Positions 44,201 to 51,621 of a DNA stretch of 64,000 nt are shown here, piece after piece. The notes under the pieces were generated by a model. The model was given only the letters and a program-made list of their open reading frames with translations. It searched no databases and had not been told where the DNA came from. The number at the start of each line of letters is the position of its first letter. The first letter of the stretch is position 1. A program made the position numbers and the translations under genes. Origin of the DNA: Actinoplanes sp. N902-109 (lineage in GTDB: Bacteria; Actinomycetota; Actinomycetes; Mycobacteriales; Micromonosporaceae); contig NC_021191.1 of the NCBI RefSeq assembly GCF_000389965.1, forward strand, positions 4,961,501 to 5,025,500, given 5' to 3'.

Positions 44201-44844
44201 GGTTGCTGCCGGTTCTGCCAGGTGCAGAGGCAGACGCGGTTGCCCTCGGGGTCGGCGAGCACCCAGAAGCTCGGCGCCTCGGTGTCGTCGACCAGGGTGC
44301 CGCCGGCCGCCACCGCGGCGTCGATGCGTGGCTGCACCTCGGCCGGGTCGACCCAGACGTCCGGGTGCCAGCGTTGCCGGGGTTCCTCGGCGCCGGACTG
44401 CTGGAACCACAGCGAGGACTGCGCGGCGTACGGATCGCGCAGGTCGTCCTCGTCGCGGTCCTCGAACCGCAGCACCGCCGCCCAGAACGGCTTGATCCCG
44501 GCGAAGGCCGGGGAGTCGAGGGCCCACTCGAACGTCGACACCGAGGCGCACTCCTGGGTGAGCCCGGCCTCGGCGATCAGCCCGGAGACGATCCGGGCCA
44601 TCCGGATGTCGCGGCCGGTGACCGCGCCGGTGTCATGGCTGGTGAGCCGGATGTCCACGTGGGTGTAGCGCAGGTCGATGTCGGGGTGGTGGTCGGCGTG
44701 CTCGGCCGCCGCGCCCAGCGCGTCGACCAGCGCCAGCCCGGCGGCGAAATCCGGCGTGTGCACCCGGGTGCGCAAGCTGTTCAGCAGGTACGCCCAGCCG
44801 TCGAGCTTCTCGTCCGCGATCTGCTGTCCCGTGAGTTTGGCCAT
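44197..44844 (-). CDS. Pterin dehydratase-like / VOC fusion protein
   Basis: A 215-residue two-domain protein. Residues about 1-95 resemble pterin-4a-carbinolamine dehydratase, with the histidine set HADHHPDIDLRYTHVDIRLTSHD. Residues about 105-215 form a glyoxalase/VOC-like domain (FWAAVLRFEDRDEDDLRDP ... RQRWHPDVWVDPAEVQPRIDAAVAAGG-type, ending LADPEGNRVCLCTW). Such fusions occur in actinobacteria and have no assigned role; some are annotated as 4a-hydroxytetrahydrobiopterin dehydratase. ATG 44844 starts the first domain. Confidence 0.85.
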   Translation of the reverse strand: MAKLTGQQIADEKLDGWAYLLNSLRTRVHTPDFAAGLALVDALGAAAEHADHHPDIDLRYTHVDIRLTSHDTGAVTGRDIRMARIVSGLIAEAGLTQECASVSTFEWALDSPAFAGIKPFWAAVLRFEDRDEDDLRDPYAAQSSLWFQQSGAEEPRQRWHPDVWVDPAEVQPRIDAAVAAGGTLVDDTEAPSFWVLADPEGNRVCLCTWQNRQQP

Positions 44845-44866
44845 GGTGCCCATCGTGCCGTCAAGC

Positions 44867-45088
44867 TCAAGCCGTGGCCAGCGCAACGCTGCCGGCGACG
44901 ACGCAGACGATGCCCGTCCCGACGATCAGCACCCGGTTGAACGACCAGGCGAAGCGCGGCGACCCCGGCGCGAAACCCTGGCGGCGGCCCGACTCGATGG
45001 TGCCGCGGGCCAGGGCCCGCTGCTGCACCAGCATGATCACACCGATGACGATGGCCGCGCCGGCGAAGATCACGCGCCGGGCGGTCAA
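44867..45088 (-). CDS. Small two-helix membrane protein
   Basis: A 73-residue protein with two hydrophobic helices (VIFAGAAIVIGVIMLV and VLIVGTGIVCVVAGSVALA) around a basic loop (RGTIESGRRQGFAPGSPRFAW). The start is TTG 45088, which overlaps the SRPBCC stop by 4 bases; GTG 45073 is an alternative. It resembles short actinobacterial membrane proteins of unknown function. The overlap ties its translation to the SRPBCC gene. Confidence 0.65.
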   Translation of the reverse strand: MTARRVIFAGAAIVIGVIMLVQQRALARGTIESGRRQGFAPGSPRFAWSFNRVLIVGTGIVCVVAGSVALATA

Positions 45089-45486
45089 GCGGTCTGCTCC
45101 AGGATCTGCTTGAGCCGGGCCAGGTCCGCGGTCACCGCCAGGGCGTCCTGCTCCCAGGCGTCGTCGTCCATGCCGGGCTGGCGGCGCAGCGTGAACACCA
45201 CCTCGCTGCCGTCGTCGAGCGGCAGCACCCGCATCGGGTTGTGCACGCGCAGCCCGTCCGGCAGCGTCACGTCATGGTCGAGCACGAGATACTCGTTGGG
45301 CGGGGCGGGGTCCAGCCTTGCCCGCCCACCGGGCGTCTGCACCCACCAGACCCCGCCCTCCTGCTCGACGCCGGTGCCGAGCCCCGGTGCCCACTGCGGG
45401 AGGTGGGCCGGGTCCGCGGCGTAGGCGTACACCTCGGCCGGTGGCCGGTCGACCGGGACAGCGATGTGACGTGATTCCGAAGCCAT
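45085..45486 (-). CDS. SRPBCC-family small-ligand-binding protein
   Basis: A 133-residue protein with the polyketide-cyclase-like START fold: IAVPVDRPPAEVYAYAADPAHLPQWAPGLG, then strands GGVWWVQTPGGRARL and EYLVLDHDVTLPDGL, and a long C-terminal helix (DDDAWEQDALAVTADLARLKQILEQ). It probably binds a hydrophobic ligand. ATG 45486 starts the domain. It is co-transcribed with the downstream small membrane protein. Confidence 0.85.
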   Translation of the reverse strand: MASESRHIAVPVDRPPAEVYAYAADPAHLPQWAPGLGTGVEQEGGVWWVQTPGGRARLDPAPPNEYLVLDHDVTLPDGLRVHNPMRVLPLDDGSEVVFTLRRQPGMDDDAWEQDALAVTADLARLKQILEQTA

Positions 45487-45497
45487 GGCCCCATCAT

Positions 45498-47216
45498 CTA
45501 CGAGAACAGCGCGAACCGCTCCCGCTCGTGGCCGCCCATGCTGGTGAAGGCCCCGCCCGCGGCGACCCGGCCACCGGCGGCGGTCAACACCTGCACGCCC
45601 ACCGTGCCGTTGGCGTGCGGGTTCCACGACGTCAGCCGCCCGTGGTCGTCGAGTGCGGCCAGCTTGACCCGCGAGGCGTACCCGGCCGGGCAGCCCAGCT
45701 GCTCGATGGTGCTGGTGGTCCGGCACGCCCGATCGAAATGCCCGCCCACGTACGTCGTACGGCCCGACACCGCCAGGTTGTGCACGTCCCCGTCGAACAG
45801 GTGGGTCCAGCGCACCTTGCCCGCCGCGGTGTAGCCGGCCGCCCGGCCACCCGGCCCGCCGCTGGCCACGCTCAGCCCGGACGGCGACACGGCGAGGTCG
45901 AGCACGGTGGCGGGCGCGGCCGGCCGGAACCCGGTCACGAGCCGCCCCGACGAGGTGGACACGGCCGCGAGCCGGCGCGCCGCCGACCCGTTCACCTTGT
46001 GGAAGTCCCCGCCCAGATACAACCGGGTACGGGTCACAGCCAGCCCCCGCACCCTGCTGTCCACCGTGGTCCGGAACGACCGGTCGACGGCCCCGCTGCT
46101 GTGCCGGAACGCCACCAGGTTGGGCCGGGCGGTCCCGTCGACAGCCTTGAAGGAGCCGGCCGCGTACACCCGGCCGTTGCCGATCGCCAGCGTGGTCACC
46201 TCGCCGGAAACACTGTGCGAGAACGGCGCGAGCCTGCCGGTCACGGCGTCCAGCCGGGCGATCGAGTCGCGGCGCATCCCGTCGACCTCGTCGAAGTCAC
46301 CCGCGGCGTAGACGGCCGGGCGCCCGGTCCGCGCGACGGCCAGCGACCGGACCGTACCGTTGGCGGTGGGGTGCCACGGCAGAATCGTCCCGGTGCGGGC
46401 GGAGAAGGCGGCGAGGCGTTTGCGGGCGTAGGTCCGTCCCCGGACACTCACCTGCGTGAACGACCCACCGGCATAGATGACATCCCCGCGGAACGCGAGC
46501 GCCCACACCGTCGAGTCGAACTCCGGCGCAGCGGCCGACCGCACGGACCCGACCGGCGCCCCGGCCGACCCGGTGGCCACCCCGGCCGACCACAGGGACC
46601 TGACGGACGTCCCCACCGGCCGCGCAGACTCGACGGACCGCCCAGAGCCGCTGGACGCCTCAGCGGGCCACGCAGACCCGCTGGACGCCTCAGCGGACCA
46701 CGCAGACCCGCTGGACGCCCCCACCGACCGCGCAGAACCGTCGGACGCCTCAGCTGATCGCGCCGGCTCCTCGCCGTTGTAACTGACTAGTTGGTTGTGA
46801 GGGGACGCATCGCCGGCGCGCTGACGATTAACCAGGTGATCGGCGATGGGCGCACTCCCGCCGTCCGGGTGACTAACTAGTTGGTTGATAGCACGCGCAC
46901 CCCCGCCAGCCTGATGACTAACTAGTTGGTTGAAAGCAGGCGCACCCCCGCCAGCCTGGCGACTAACTAGTTGGTTGAAAGCGGGCACACCCCCGCCGGC
47001 CTGGCGACTAACTAGTTGGTTGAAAGCGGGCACACCCCCGCCGGCCTGGCGACTAACTAGTTGGTTGAAAGCGGGCACACCCCCGCCGGCCTGGCGACTA
47101 ACTAGTTGGTTGAAAGCGGGCGCACCACCGGCGGCCTGCTGACTAACTAGTTGGTTGGTAAGGGGCACCGAAGCGGCCAGCGCAGCGCTGGTCAGAACCG
47201 TGCAAAGCAGACGCAT
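45498..47216 (-). CDS. Secreted beta-propeller with repeat-rich N-terminus
   Basis: A 572-residue exported protein. A signal peptide (MRLLCTVLTSAALAASVP) is followed by nine 15-residue units of the form NQLVSxQAGGGxPAF (two of them degenerate), then Ser/Ala-rich 10-residue units (SAEASSGSAW-like), and from about residue 235 a seven-bladed propeller (STVWALAFRGDVIYAGGSFTQV, VRSLAVARTGRPAVYAAGDFDEV, VTTLAIGNGRVYAAGSFKAV, VRGLAVTRTRLYLGGDFHKV). The propeller lacks a visible catalytic site. No ribosome site precedes ATG 47216; a start closer to the propeller cannot be excluded. The NQLVS codons are all of the AT-rich kind that this genome avoids. Confidence 0.75.
   Translation of the reverse strand: MRLLCTVLTSAALAASVPLTNQLVSQQAAGGAPAFNQLVSRQAGGGVPAFNQLVSRQAGGGVPAFNQLVSRQAGGGVPAFNQLVSRQAGGGAPAFNQLVSHQAGGGARAINQLVSHPDGGSAPIADHLVNRQRAGDASPHNQLVSYNGEEPARSAEASDGSARSVGASSGSAWSAEASSGSAWPAEASSGSGRSVESARPVGTSVRSLWSAGVATGSAGAPVGSVRSAAAPEFDSTVWALAFRGDVIYAGGSFTQVSVRGRTYARKRLAAFSARTGTILPWHPTANGTVRSLAVARTGRPAVYAAGDFDEVDGMRRDSIARLDAVTGRLAPFSHSVSGEVTTLAIGNGRVYAAGSFKAVDGTARPNLVAFRHSSGAVDRSFRTTVDSRVRGLAVTRTRLYLGGDFHKVNGSAARRLAAVSTSSGRLVTGFRPAAPATVLDLAVSPSGLSVASGGPGGRAAGYTAAGKVRWTHLFDGDVHNLAVSGRTTYVGGHFDRACRTTSTIEQLGCPAGYASRVKLAALDDHGRLTSWNPHANGTVGVQVLTAAGGRVAAGGAFTSMGGHERERFALFS
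46651..46770 (-). repeat. 30-bp tandem repeat, four copies
   Basis: Units beginning CTGGACGCCTCAGCGGACCA on the plus strand start at 46651, 46681, 46711 and 46741. They encode the Ser/Ala-rich linker of the propeller protein. Confidence 0.85.
46781..47157. repeat. 45-bp tandem array with fixed GACTAACTAGTTGGTTG core
   Basis: The 17-bp core GACTAACTAGTTGGTTG lies at 46871, 46916, 46961, 47006, 47051, 47096 and 47141, always 45 bp apart; a near copy at 46781 and a degenerate one at 46826 keep the same period. The cores are AT-rich and centred on the palindrome AACTAGTT. The GC-rich spacers vary more than the cores. Confidence 0.9.
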
Positions 47217-47616
47217 ACCATGATCAACTGATTACCCCGGACACAGGTTGCGCACTTTCGGCCGCCTCGATGTGTTCGTACACCCGGGTGCGCTATGCGG
47301 CGAACCGCGGATCGGGCGGGGTGTGCGGCTGGCCCGCTCGGCTGGCAGGTCCACGGTCAACGGGTCGCGGACCACCGCTGGGGGCCGCCGGGCAGCACGA
47401 TCACGTGCCGGCCGGGACAGGTGCCGCGGCGGTGATTCCGTACGCACGGCTGGCGTCGCTGAGAGATGTGTCGATCCCCGCCGCGATGCTGTCGCGGCCG
47501 GACGACCACAGGCGAGGGCGGAGGACGGCCGCCGCGGCGATGAAACGGCGTATATCGGAGCGGAAGGGTTGGTGCTGTGCGCAGAACGTACGTAGGTTCT
47601 CCAGGAGAACGAAACG
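47217..47616. other. 400-bp divergent region before pcaB
   Basis: No gene was recognised. The region separates the propeller gene from pcaB and must contain both promoters. Near its right end lies a perfect palindrome that overlaps the pcaB ribosome-binding site. A long minus-strand open frame across it has no domain and is a GC artefact. Confidence 0.6.
47596..47610. promoter_or_regulatory. Palindrome over the pcaB ribosome site
   Basis: GTTCTCCAGGAGAAC is a perfect 15-bp palindrome. Its right half supplies the AGGAG ribosome site of pcaB (47603-47607), nine bases before ATG 47617. It could be an operator for a repressor or, in RNA, a small hairpin hiding the ribosome site. Confidence 0.65.
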
Positions 47617-49185
47617 ATGCAGGGGGCCCGCGCTGACGAGGTGATGATGGAACTGTCTGCTGAGTGGTCCGAGCCGCCCCCGCCGGGACTGTTCGACGGG
47701 GTGCTGGCAGCCGGCCGGGTGCGGACCGAGGTGGCCGACACGGCGTGGGTACGGGCACTGCTCGACGCCGAGGCCGCGCTCGCCCGGGCCACCGCGACGG
47801 CCGGGCTGGCCGACGCCGCCGACGCGGAAGCTGTTGCCCGGGCGTGCGCGACGCTCGATGTCGACATCGCCGCGGTCGGTGCCGAAGCCGCCGCGACCGG
47901 CACCCCGGTGGTCCCGCTGGTGCAGCGCCTGCGCGCGGCGCTGTCCGGGTCCGCCGCCGACCTGGTGCACCGCGGGGCGACCAGCCAGGACATCGTGGAC
48001 ACCGCGGCCATGCTGGTCGCCCGCCGGGCGCTCGGCCCACTGCTCGACGACCTGGGCGCCGCCGCCGACCGGGCCGCCGCGCTGGCCGGGGAGCACCGGG
48101 CCACCCCGGTCGCCGGGCGCACGCTGCTGCAGCAGGCCCTGCCGACGACATTCGGCCTGATCGCCGCGGGCTGGGCCGGCGGCCTCGACGCCGCCCGCCG
48201 GCAGCTCACCCAGGTCCGCGACCACCGCCTGGCCGCCCAGCTCGGCGGCGCGGTCGGCACCCTCGCCGGCTTCAACCCCACCGACCGCGAAGCCGCACCC
48301 GCAAACCGCGAAACCGCGCCGGCAGGCCGCGAAACCGCACCCGCCGCCGGCAAAACCGCGCCCACAGGCCACGAAACCGCGCCCACAGGCCACGAAGCCA
48401 CACCCGCCGCCGCCGAGACCGCGCCCACAGGCCACGACACCGCGCACACCGGAGACGAGGCCCCGCCCGCCGGCAGCGCGGGAAGGGCGCGGGCCACTGG
48501 GGCGCTGACGCTGGTGGCCGCCTACAGCGCCGAGCTGGGACTGGCCGAGCCGGCGCTGCCCTGGCACACCGAACGGACCCGGATCGCCGAGCTGGCCGGG
48601 GCGCTGGGCACCGCGGCCGGGGCGATCGGCAAGGTGGCCCGCGACGTCACGCTGCACGCGCAGACCGAGGTCGGCGAGCTGAGCGAGGGCGGCGGCGGGG
48701 GCGGGTCGTCGACGCTGCCGCACAAGCACAACCCGATCCATGCGATCAGCGCCGCGGCGGCTGCCACCACGACGCCCGGGCTGGTGGCATCGGTGCTGGC
48801 GGCGATGCCGCAGGATTATCAGCGGGCGGCGGGGGCCTGGCACGCCGAGTGGCAACCGTTGCGGGCGTTGCTGGTGGCGGCGGGCTCCGCGGCGTACCGG
48901 ATCCGGGTCTGCCTGGAGGTGCTGGAGGTGCACGCCGATCGGATGCGCGCCAACCTGGACGTCACCCACGGTGCGCTGCTGGCCGAGCGGGTCGCCGGGG
49001 CGTTGCGGCCGGTGCTCGGGGCCGGGGCGCACGACGTGGTACGGGCGGCGGTGCTGCGCGGCGATCTGACCACCGACCCGGCGATCACCGCGCACCTGGG
49101 CCCGGACGAGCTGGCCCGGCTGCTGGACCCGGCCGGTTATCTGGGCAGCGCCCGCGCGCTCGTCGACCGGGCCCTCGACCGATGA
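47617..49185 (+). CDS. pcaB: 3-carboxy-cis,cis-muconate cycloisomerase
   Basis: A 522-residue enzyme of the fumarase/aspartase superfamily that converts carboxymuconate to 4-carboxymuconolactone in the protocatechuate branch of the beta-ketoadipate pathway. It shows region 1 LVHRGATSQDIVDTA, the helix WVRALLDAEAALARATA at the N-terminus and the signature GGSSTLPHKHNP (usual form GSSxMPxKxNP). Residues 225-287 are nine heptads of the type ETAPTGH, a low-complexity insert absent from typical PcaB (about 450 residues). AGGAG lies nine bases before ATG 47617. pcaD and pcaC follow with 4-bp overlaps. Confidence 0.9.
   Translation: MQGARADEVMMELSAEWSEPPPPGLFDGVLAAGRVRTEVADTAWVRALLDAEAALARATATAGLADAADAEAVARACATLDVDIAAVGAEAAATGTPVVPLVQRLRAALSGSAADLVHRGATSQDIVDTAAMLVARRALGPLLDDLGAAADRAAALAGEHRATPVAGRTLLQQALPTTFGLIAAGWAGGLDAARRQLTQVRDHRLAAQLGGAVGTLAGFNPTDREAAPANRETAPAGRETAPAAGKTAPTGHETAPTGHEATPAAAETAPTGHDTAHTGDEAPPAGSAGRARATGALTLVAAYSAELGLAEPALPWHTERTRIAELAGALGTAAGAIGKVARDVTLHAQTEVGELSEGGGGGGSSTLPHKHNPIHAISAAAAATTTPGLVASVLAAMPQDYQRAAGAWHAEWQPLRALLVAAGSAAYRIRVCLEVLEVHADRMRANLDVTHGALLAERVAGALRPVLGAGAHDVVRAAVLRGDLTTDPAITAHLGPDELARLLDPAGYLGSARALVDRALDR
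48289..48477 (+). repeat. 21-bp tandem repeat, nine copies, inside pcaB
   Basis: Nine units close to GAAACCGCGCCCACAGGCC(AC) run in frame and encode heptads (EAAPANR, ETAPAGR, KTAPTGH and so on). They interrupt PcaB in a loop between two helices of the central bundle. Confidence 0.9.
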
Positions 49186-49937
49186 TCGGCCACCACGAGC
49201 TGACCGGGCCGGCCGGCGCGCCGCCGCTGCTGCTGATCAATTCGCTCGGCGCCGACCTGTCCATGTGGGACCCGCAGGTGGACGCGCTGAGCGCGGAGTT
49301 CCGGGTGATCCGCTACGACGCGCGGGGGCACGGTGCCTCGGCCGTACCGGAGGGTCGTTATGCCCTGGCCGACCTCGGCCGCGACGCGCTCGACCTGCTG
49401 GATCACCTCGGCATCGCGCGGGCGCACGTCTGCGGGCTGTCGCTGGGTGGCATGACCGGCATGTGGCTGGCCGCGCACGCCCCCGACCGCGTCGACCGGC
49501 TGATCCTGTGCTGCACGTCGGCGCTGCTCGGACCGAAGTCGATGTGGGCCGGGCGGGCCGCGACCGTGCTGCGCGACGGCACCGGGGCGATCGCCGACGC
49601 CGCGGTCCGGCGCTGGGTCACGCCCGGCTTCGCGGCGGCACACCCCCGCGCGGTGGCCCGGCTGCGGGAGATGGTCGCGGCCACCCCGCCGGTCGGGTAC
49701 GCCGGGGCGTGCGCGGCGATCGAGGACCTGGACCTGCGCGCCGACCTGGCCCGGATCACCGCCCCCACGCTGGTGATCGCCGGCGCCGACGACCCGGCCA
49801 CGCCGCCCGCCCACGGCGCTGCAATCGCGGCCGGCATCGCCGGCGCCCGGTTCGAGGTGCTGTCCCCGGCCGCGCACCTGGCCACGTACGAACAACCCGA
49901 GACCGTGAACCGGATCCTGCTGGAGGCACTGCGATGA
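49182..49937 (+). CDS. pcaD: 3-oxoadipate enol-lactonase
   Basis: A 251-residue alpha/beta hydrolase. The oxyanion strand is LLLINSLGADLSMWDPQ, the nucleophile elbow GLSLGGM (Ser in G-x-S-x-G), the acid lies in VIAGADDPATPP and the His in SPAAHLATYEQP. Together with the adjacent genes this identifies the enol-lactonase that opens 3-oxoadipate enol-lactone. The start overlaps the pcaB stop (ATGA), and its own stop overlaps pcaC, so the three are translationally coupled. Confidence 0.92.
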   Translation: MIGHHELTGPAGAPPLLLINSLGADLSMWDPQVDALSAEFRVIRYDARGHGASAVPEGRYALADLGRDALDLLDHLGIARAHVCGLSLGGMTGMWLAAHAPDRVDRLILCCTSALLGPKSMWAGRAATVLRDGTGAIADAAVRRWVTPGFAAAHPRAVARLREMVAATPPVGYAGACAAIEDLDLRADLARITAPTLVIAGADDPATPPAHGAAIAAGIAGARFEVLSPAAHLATYEQPETVNRILLEALR

Positions 49938-50305
49938 CGGACGCATACGAGGCCGGGATGCGGGTGCGCCGGGAGGTCCTCGGCGACGAGCACGTGGACC
50001 GGGCGGTTGCCGCCACGACCCCGCTGACCGCGCCGTTCCAGGATTTCATCACCCGCTACGCCTGGGGTGACGTGTGGACCCGCGAGGGCCTCGACCGCCG
50101 CACCCGCAGCTGCCTGACCCTGGCCCTGCTGACCGCGCTGGGCCACCACGACGAACTGGCGATGCACGTGCGCGCCGCACGCCGCAACGGCCTGACCCCG
50201 GAGGAGATCTCCGAGGTGCTGCTGCACACCGCGGTCTACGCCGGTGTCCCGGCCGCGAACACCGCGTACAAGATCGCTCAGCAGGTCCTGGTCACCCCGG
50301 AATGA
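49934..50305 (+). CDS. pcaC: 4-carboxymuconolactone decarboxylase
   Basis: A 123-residue decarboxylase of the AhpD/CMD fold: RREVLGDEHVDRA, PLTAPFQDFITRYAWGDVWTREGLDRRTRSCLTLALLTALG and ELAMHVRAARRNGLTPEEISEVLLHTAVYAGVPAAN, where Glu and His residues of the active site are kept. In many actinobacteria PcaC is fused to PcaD; here it is separate. No pcaHG (protocatechuate dioxygenase) or pcaIJF genes lie in the window, so the operon covers only the middle steps of the pathway. Confidence 0.93.
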   Translation: MTDAYEAGMRVRREVLGDEHVDRAVAATTPLTAPFQDFITRYAWGDVWTREGLDRRTRSCLTLALLTALGHHDELAMHVRAARRNGLTPEEISEVLLHTAVYAGVPAANTAYKIAQQVLVTPE

Positions 50306-50324
50306 CCGGCCGCGAACCCTATAA

Positions 50325-50504
50325 GGCCTGCGCTCCCTGGCGGCCCCCGTCCACGACCGCACCGGCGCCGTGGTCGCCGCCGTCAACATCTCCGTCCACG
50401 CCAGCCGCACGTCCGTCGACGCCCTGCGCACCGACCTGCTCCCCCGCCTGCTGGCCACCACCGCCGCGATCGACGCCGACCTGCGCGGCATCACCCCACA
50501 CTGA
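50325..50504 (+). pseudogene. Remnant of an IclR-family regulator (PcaR-like)
   Basis: Only the last 59 codons survive: GLRSLAAPVHDRTGAVVAAVNISV, then SRTSVDALRTDLLPRLLATTAAIDADLR, the C-terminal strand and helix of the IclR effector domain. A TAA stop precedes it at 50322 and neither a start nor the winged helix exists upstream, since pcaC ends 20 bp before. PcaR-type IclR proteins normally sit at pca clusters. The 3' end overlaps the convergent hxsC by 14 bp. Confidence 0.8.
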
Positions 50505-51621
50505 CCGGCGCGATGTGCTCACTGTGCCGATGTCTCGCCGACGAGGCGAAGAGGCCACCGCACGCCTCCCGCACCGAGCACGACATGCAGGCCGGCAGGT
50601 ACTCGTTCTTCCAGTCGCTGATCGACCGGACGGCGAGCGACCACACCCGGCGGTCCAGCACACAAAGCTGGTGGTTGTAGATGTGGGTGCGGATGCCGGT
50701 GTGGTGCAGCAGCCGGGCGGCCTCGGCGAGCCCGGCGCGGTAGTCGTACGGGTCGATCCATACGTCGGCGAGGTTGGCGCGGGCCAGCCCGGTCATCTCC
50801 AGGCCCATCAGCGCGACCTTCTCGACGAACGGCAGGTTGCGGGCGATGAAGTCGGCGATGTCCACGATCATCGGCGCGGTGTGCTTCTGCAGCACCACCC
50901 GGATCTCGATGCGTTGCCGGTTGCGGCCGAGCTGCAGAATGCCCGCAATCGTCTCGTCGAACGCGCCGCGCGCCTGCACCACGTAATCGTGCAGCGAGGG
51001 CTCGGTGCCGAAGATCGGGATGCCAACCATGAGCCGCGGGTTACCGACTGCGGCGTAATCGGCGGTGAACCCCGGTTCTGCGAAGCGCCTGCCGTTGGAC
51101 AGCAGGTGCAGTTCGGTGCCCGGCAGGCACTGCGTCGTGGTACGGAGCAACGCGATCAGCCCGTCAGCGTAGAGCGTCGGCTCACCACCGGTGAAGCCGA
51201 GCTCAGCCGTGCCGACAGGCAGCATGCGGACCAGCGCGGCGGCGCGGCGCAGCAGCCGGGAATCGTCGCGTTCCTTGGGCGGTTGGGAGCACATCAGGCA
51301 GTAGTTGTCACAGCGCTCGGTGAGCAGCACGCTGTTGTGCGGCGACCGTGCCCGCCACAGCACCTCGACGTGGGATCCGGTCGGCGAGACGGCAACGATG
51401 TCCCCGGCGCCCAGGTGGTCCAGATGCGGTGGCAGCACGATGGCGCCCGGCGCGGCACCGTCCGTCGAGCGGCGCACGGTGAGCGCTCCGCCGCCCGCCG
51501 AGGAGCCGATGACCGCCTCGTCCGGTCCGGCCGCCGGACCTGGTTCGACCAGCCGCCACAGCTCCCGGCCGAGCGGGACGTCCAGCGTGGCAGCCAGGGT
51601 CCGGCCACGCAGCGCGATCAT
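50491..51621 (-). CDS. hxsC: HXS system radical SAM protein HxsC
   Basis: A 376-residue radical SAM enzyme. The 4Fe-4S motif is CDNYCLMC (Cys 104, 108, 111), followed by the SAM-binding GFTGGEPT (residues 142-149) and HLLSNGR. Residues 1-90 form a beta-rich leader domain typical of HxsC. Three further Cys (345, 348, 354; CMSCSVREAC) near the C-terminus may bind an auxiliary cluster. It acts in the cytosol, probably with HxsB, on the HXS repeats of HxsA. ATG 51621 overlaps the hxsB stop (ATGA). It is the last gene of the hxsADBC operon. Confidence 0.92.
   Translation of the reverse strand: MIALRGRTLAATLDVPLGRELWRLVEPGPAAGPDEAVIGSSAGGGALTVRRSTDGAAPGAIVLPPHLDHLGAGDIVAVSPTGSHVEVLWRARSPHNSVLLTERCDNYCLMCSQPPKERDDSRLLRRAAALVRMLPVGTAELGFTGGEPTLYADGLIALLRTTTQCLPGTELHLLSNGRRFAEPGFTADYAAVGNPRLMVGIPIFGTEPSLHDYVVQARGAFDETIAGILQLGRNRQRIEIRVVLQKHTAPMIVDIADFIARNLPFVEKVALMGLEMTGLARANLADVWIDPYDYRAGLAEAARLLHHTGIRTHIYNHQLCVLDRRVWSLAVRSISDWKNEYLPACMSCSVREACGGLFASSARHRHSEHIAPVSVG

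Noticed and set aside
46930..47142. Plus-strand open frame in the 45-bp array with repeated AWRLTSWLKAG units
   Set aside because: It is the antisense reading of the propeller repeat; no start site, no domain.
46781..47157. 45-bp array as a CRISPR or replication iteron array
   Set aside because: The spacers are near-identical rather than unique, no Cas genes occur, and no replication protein or origin features lie nearby.
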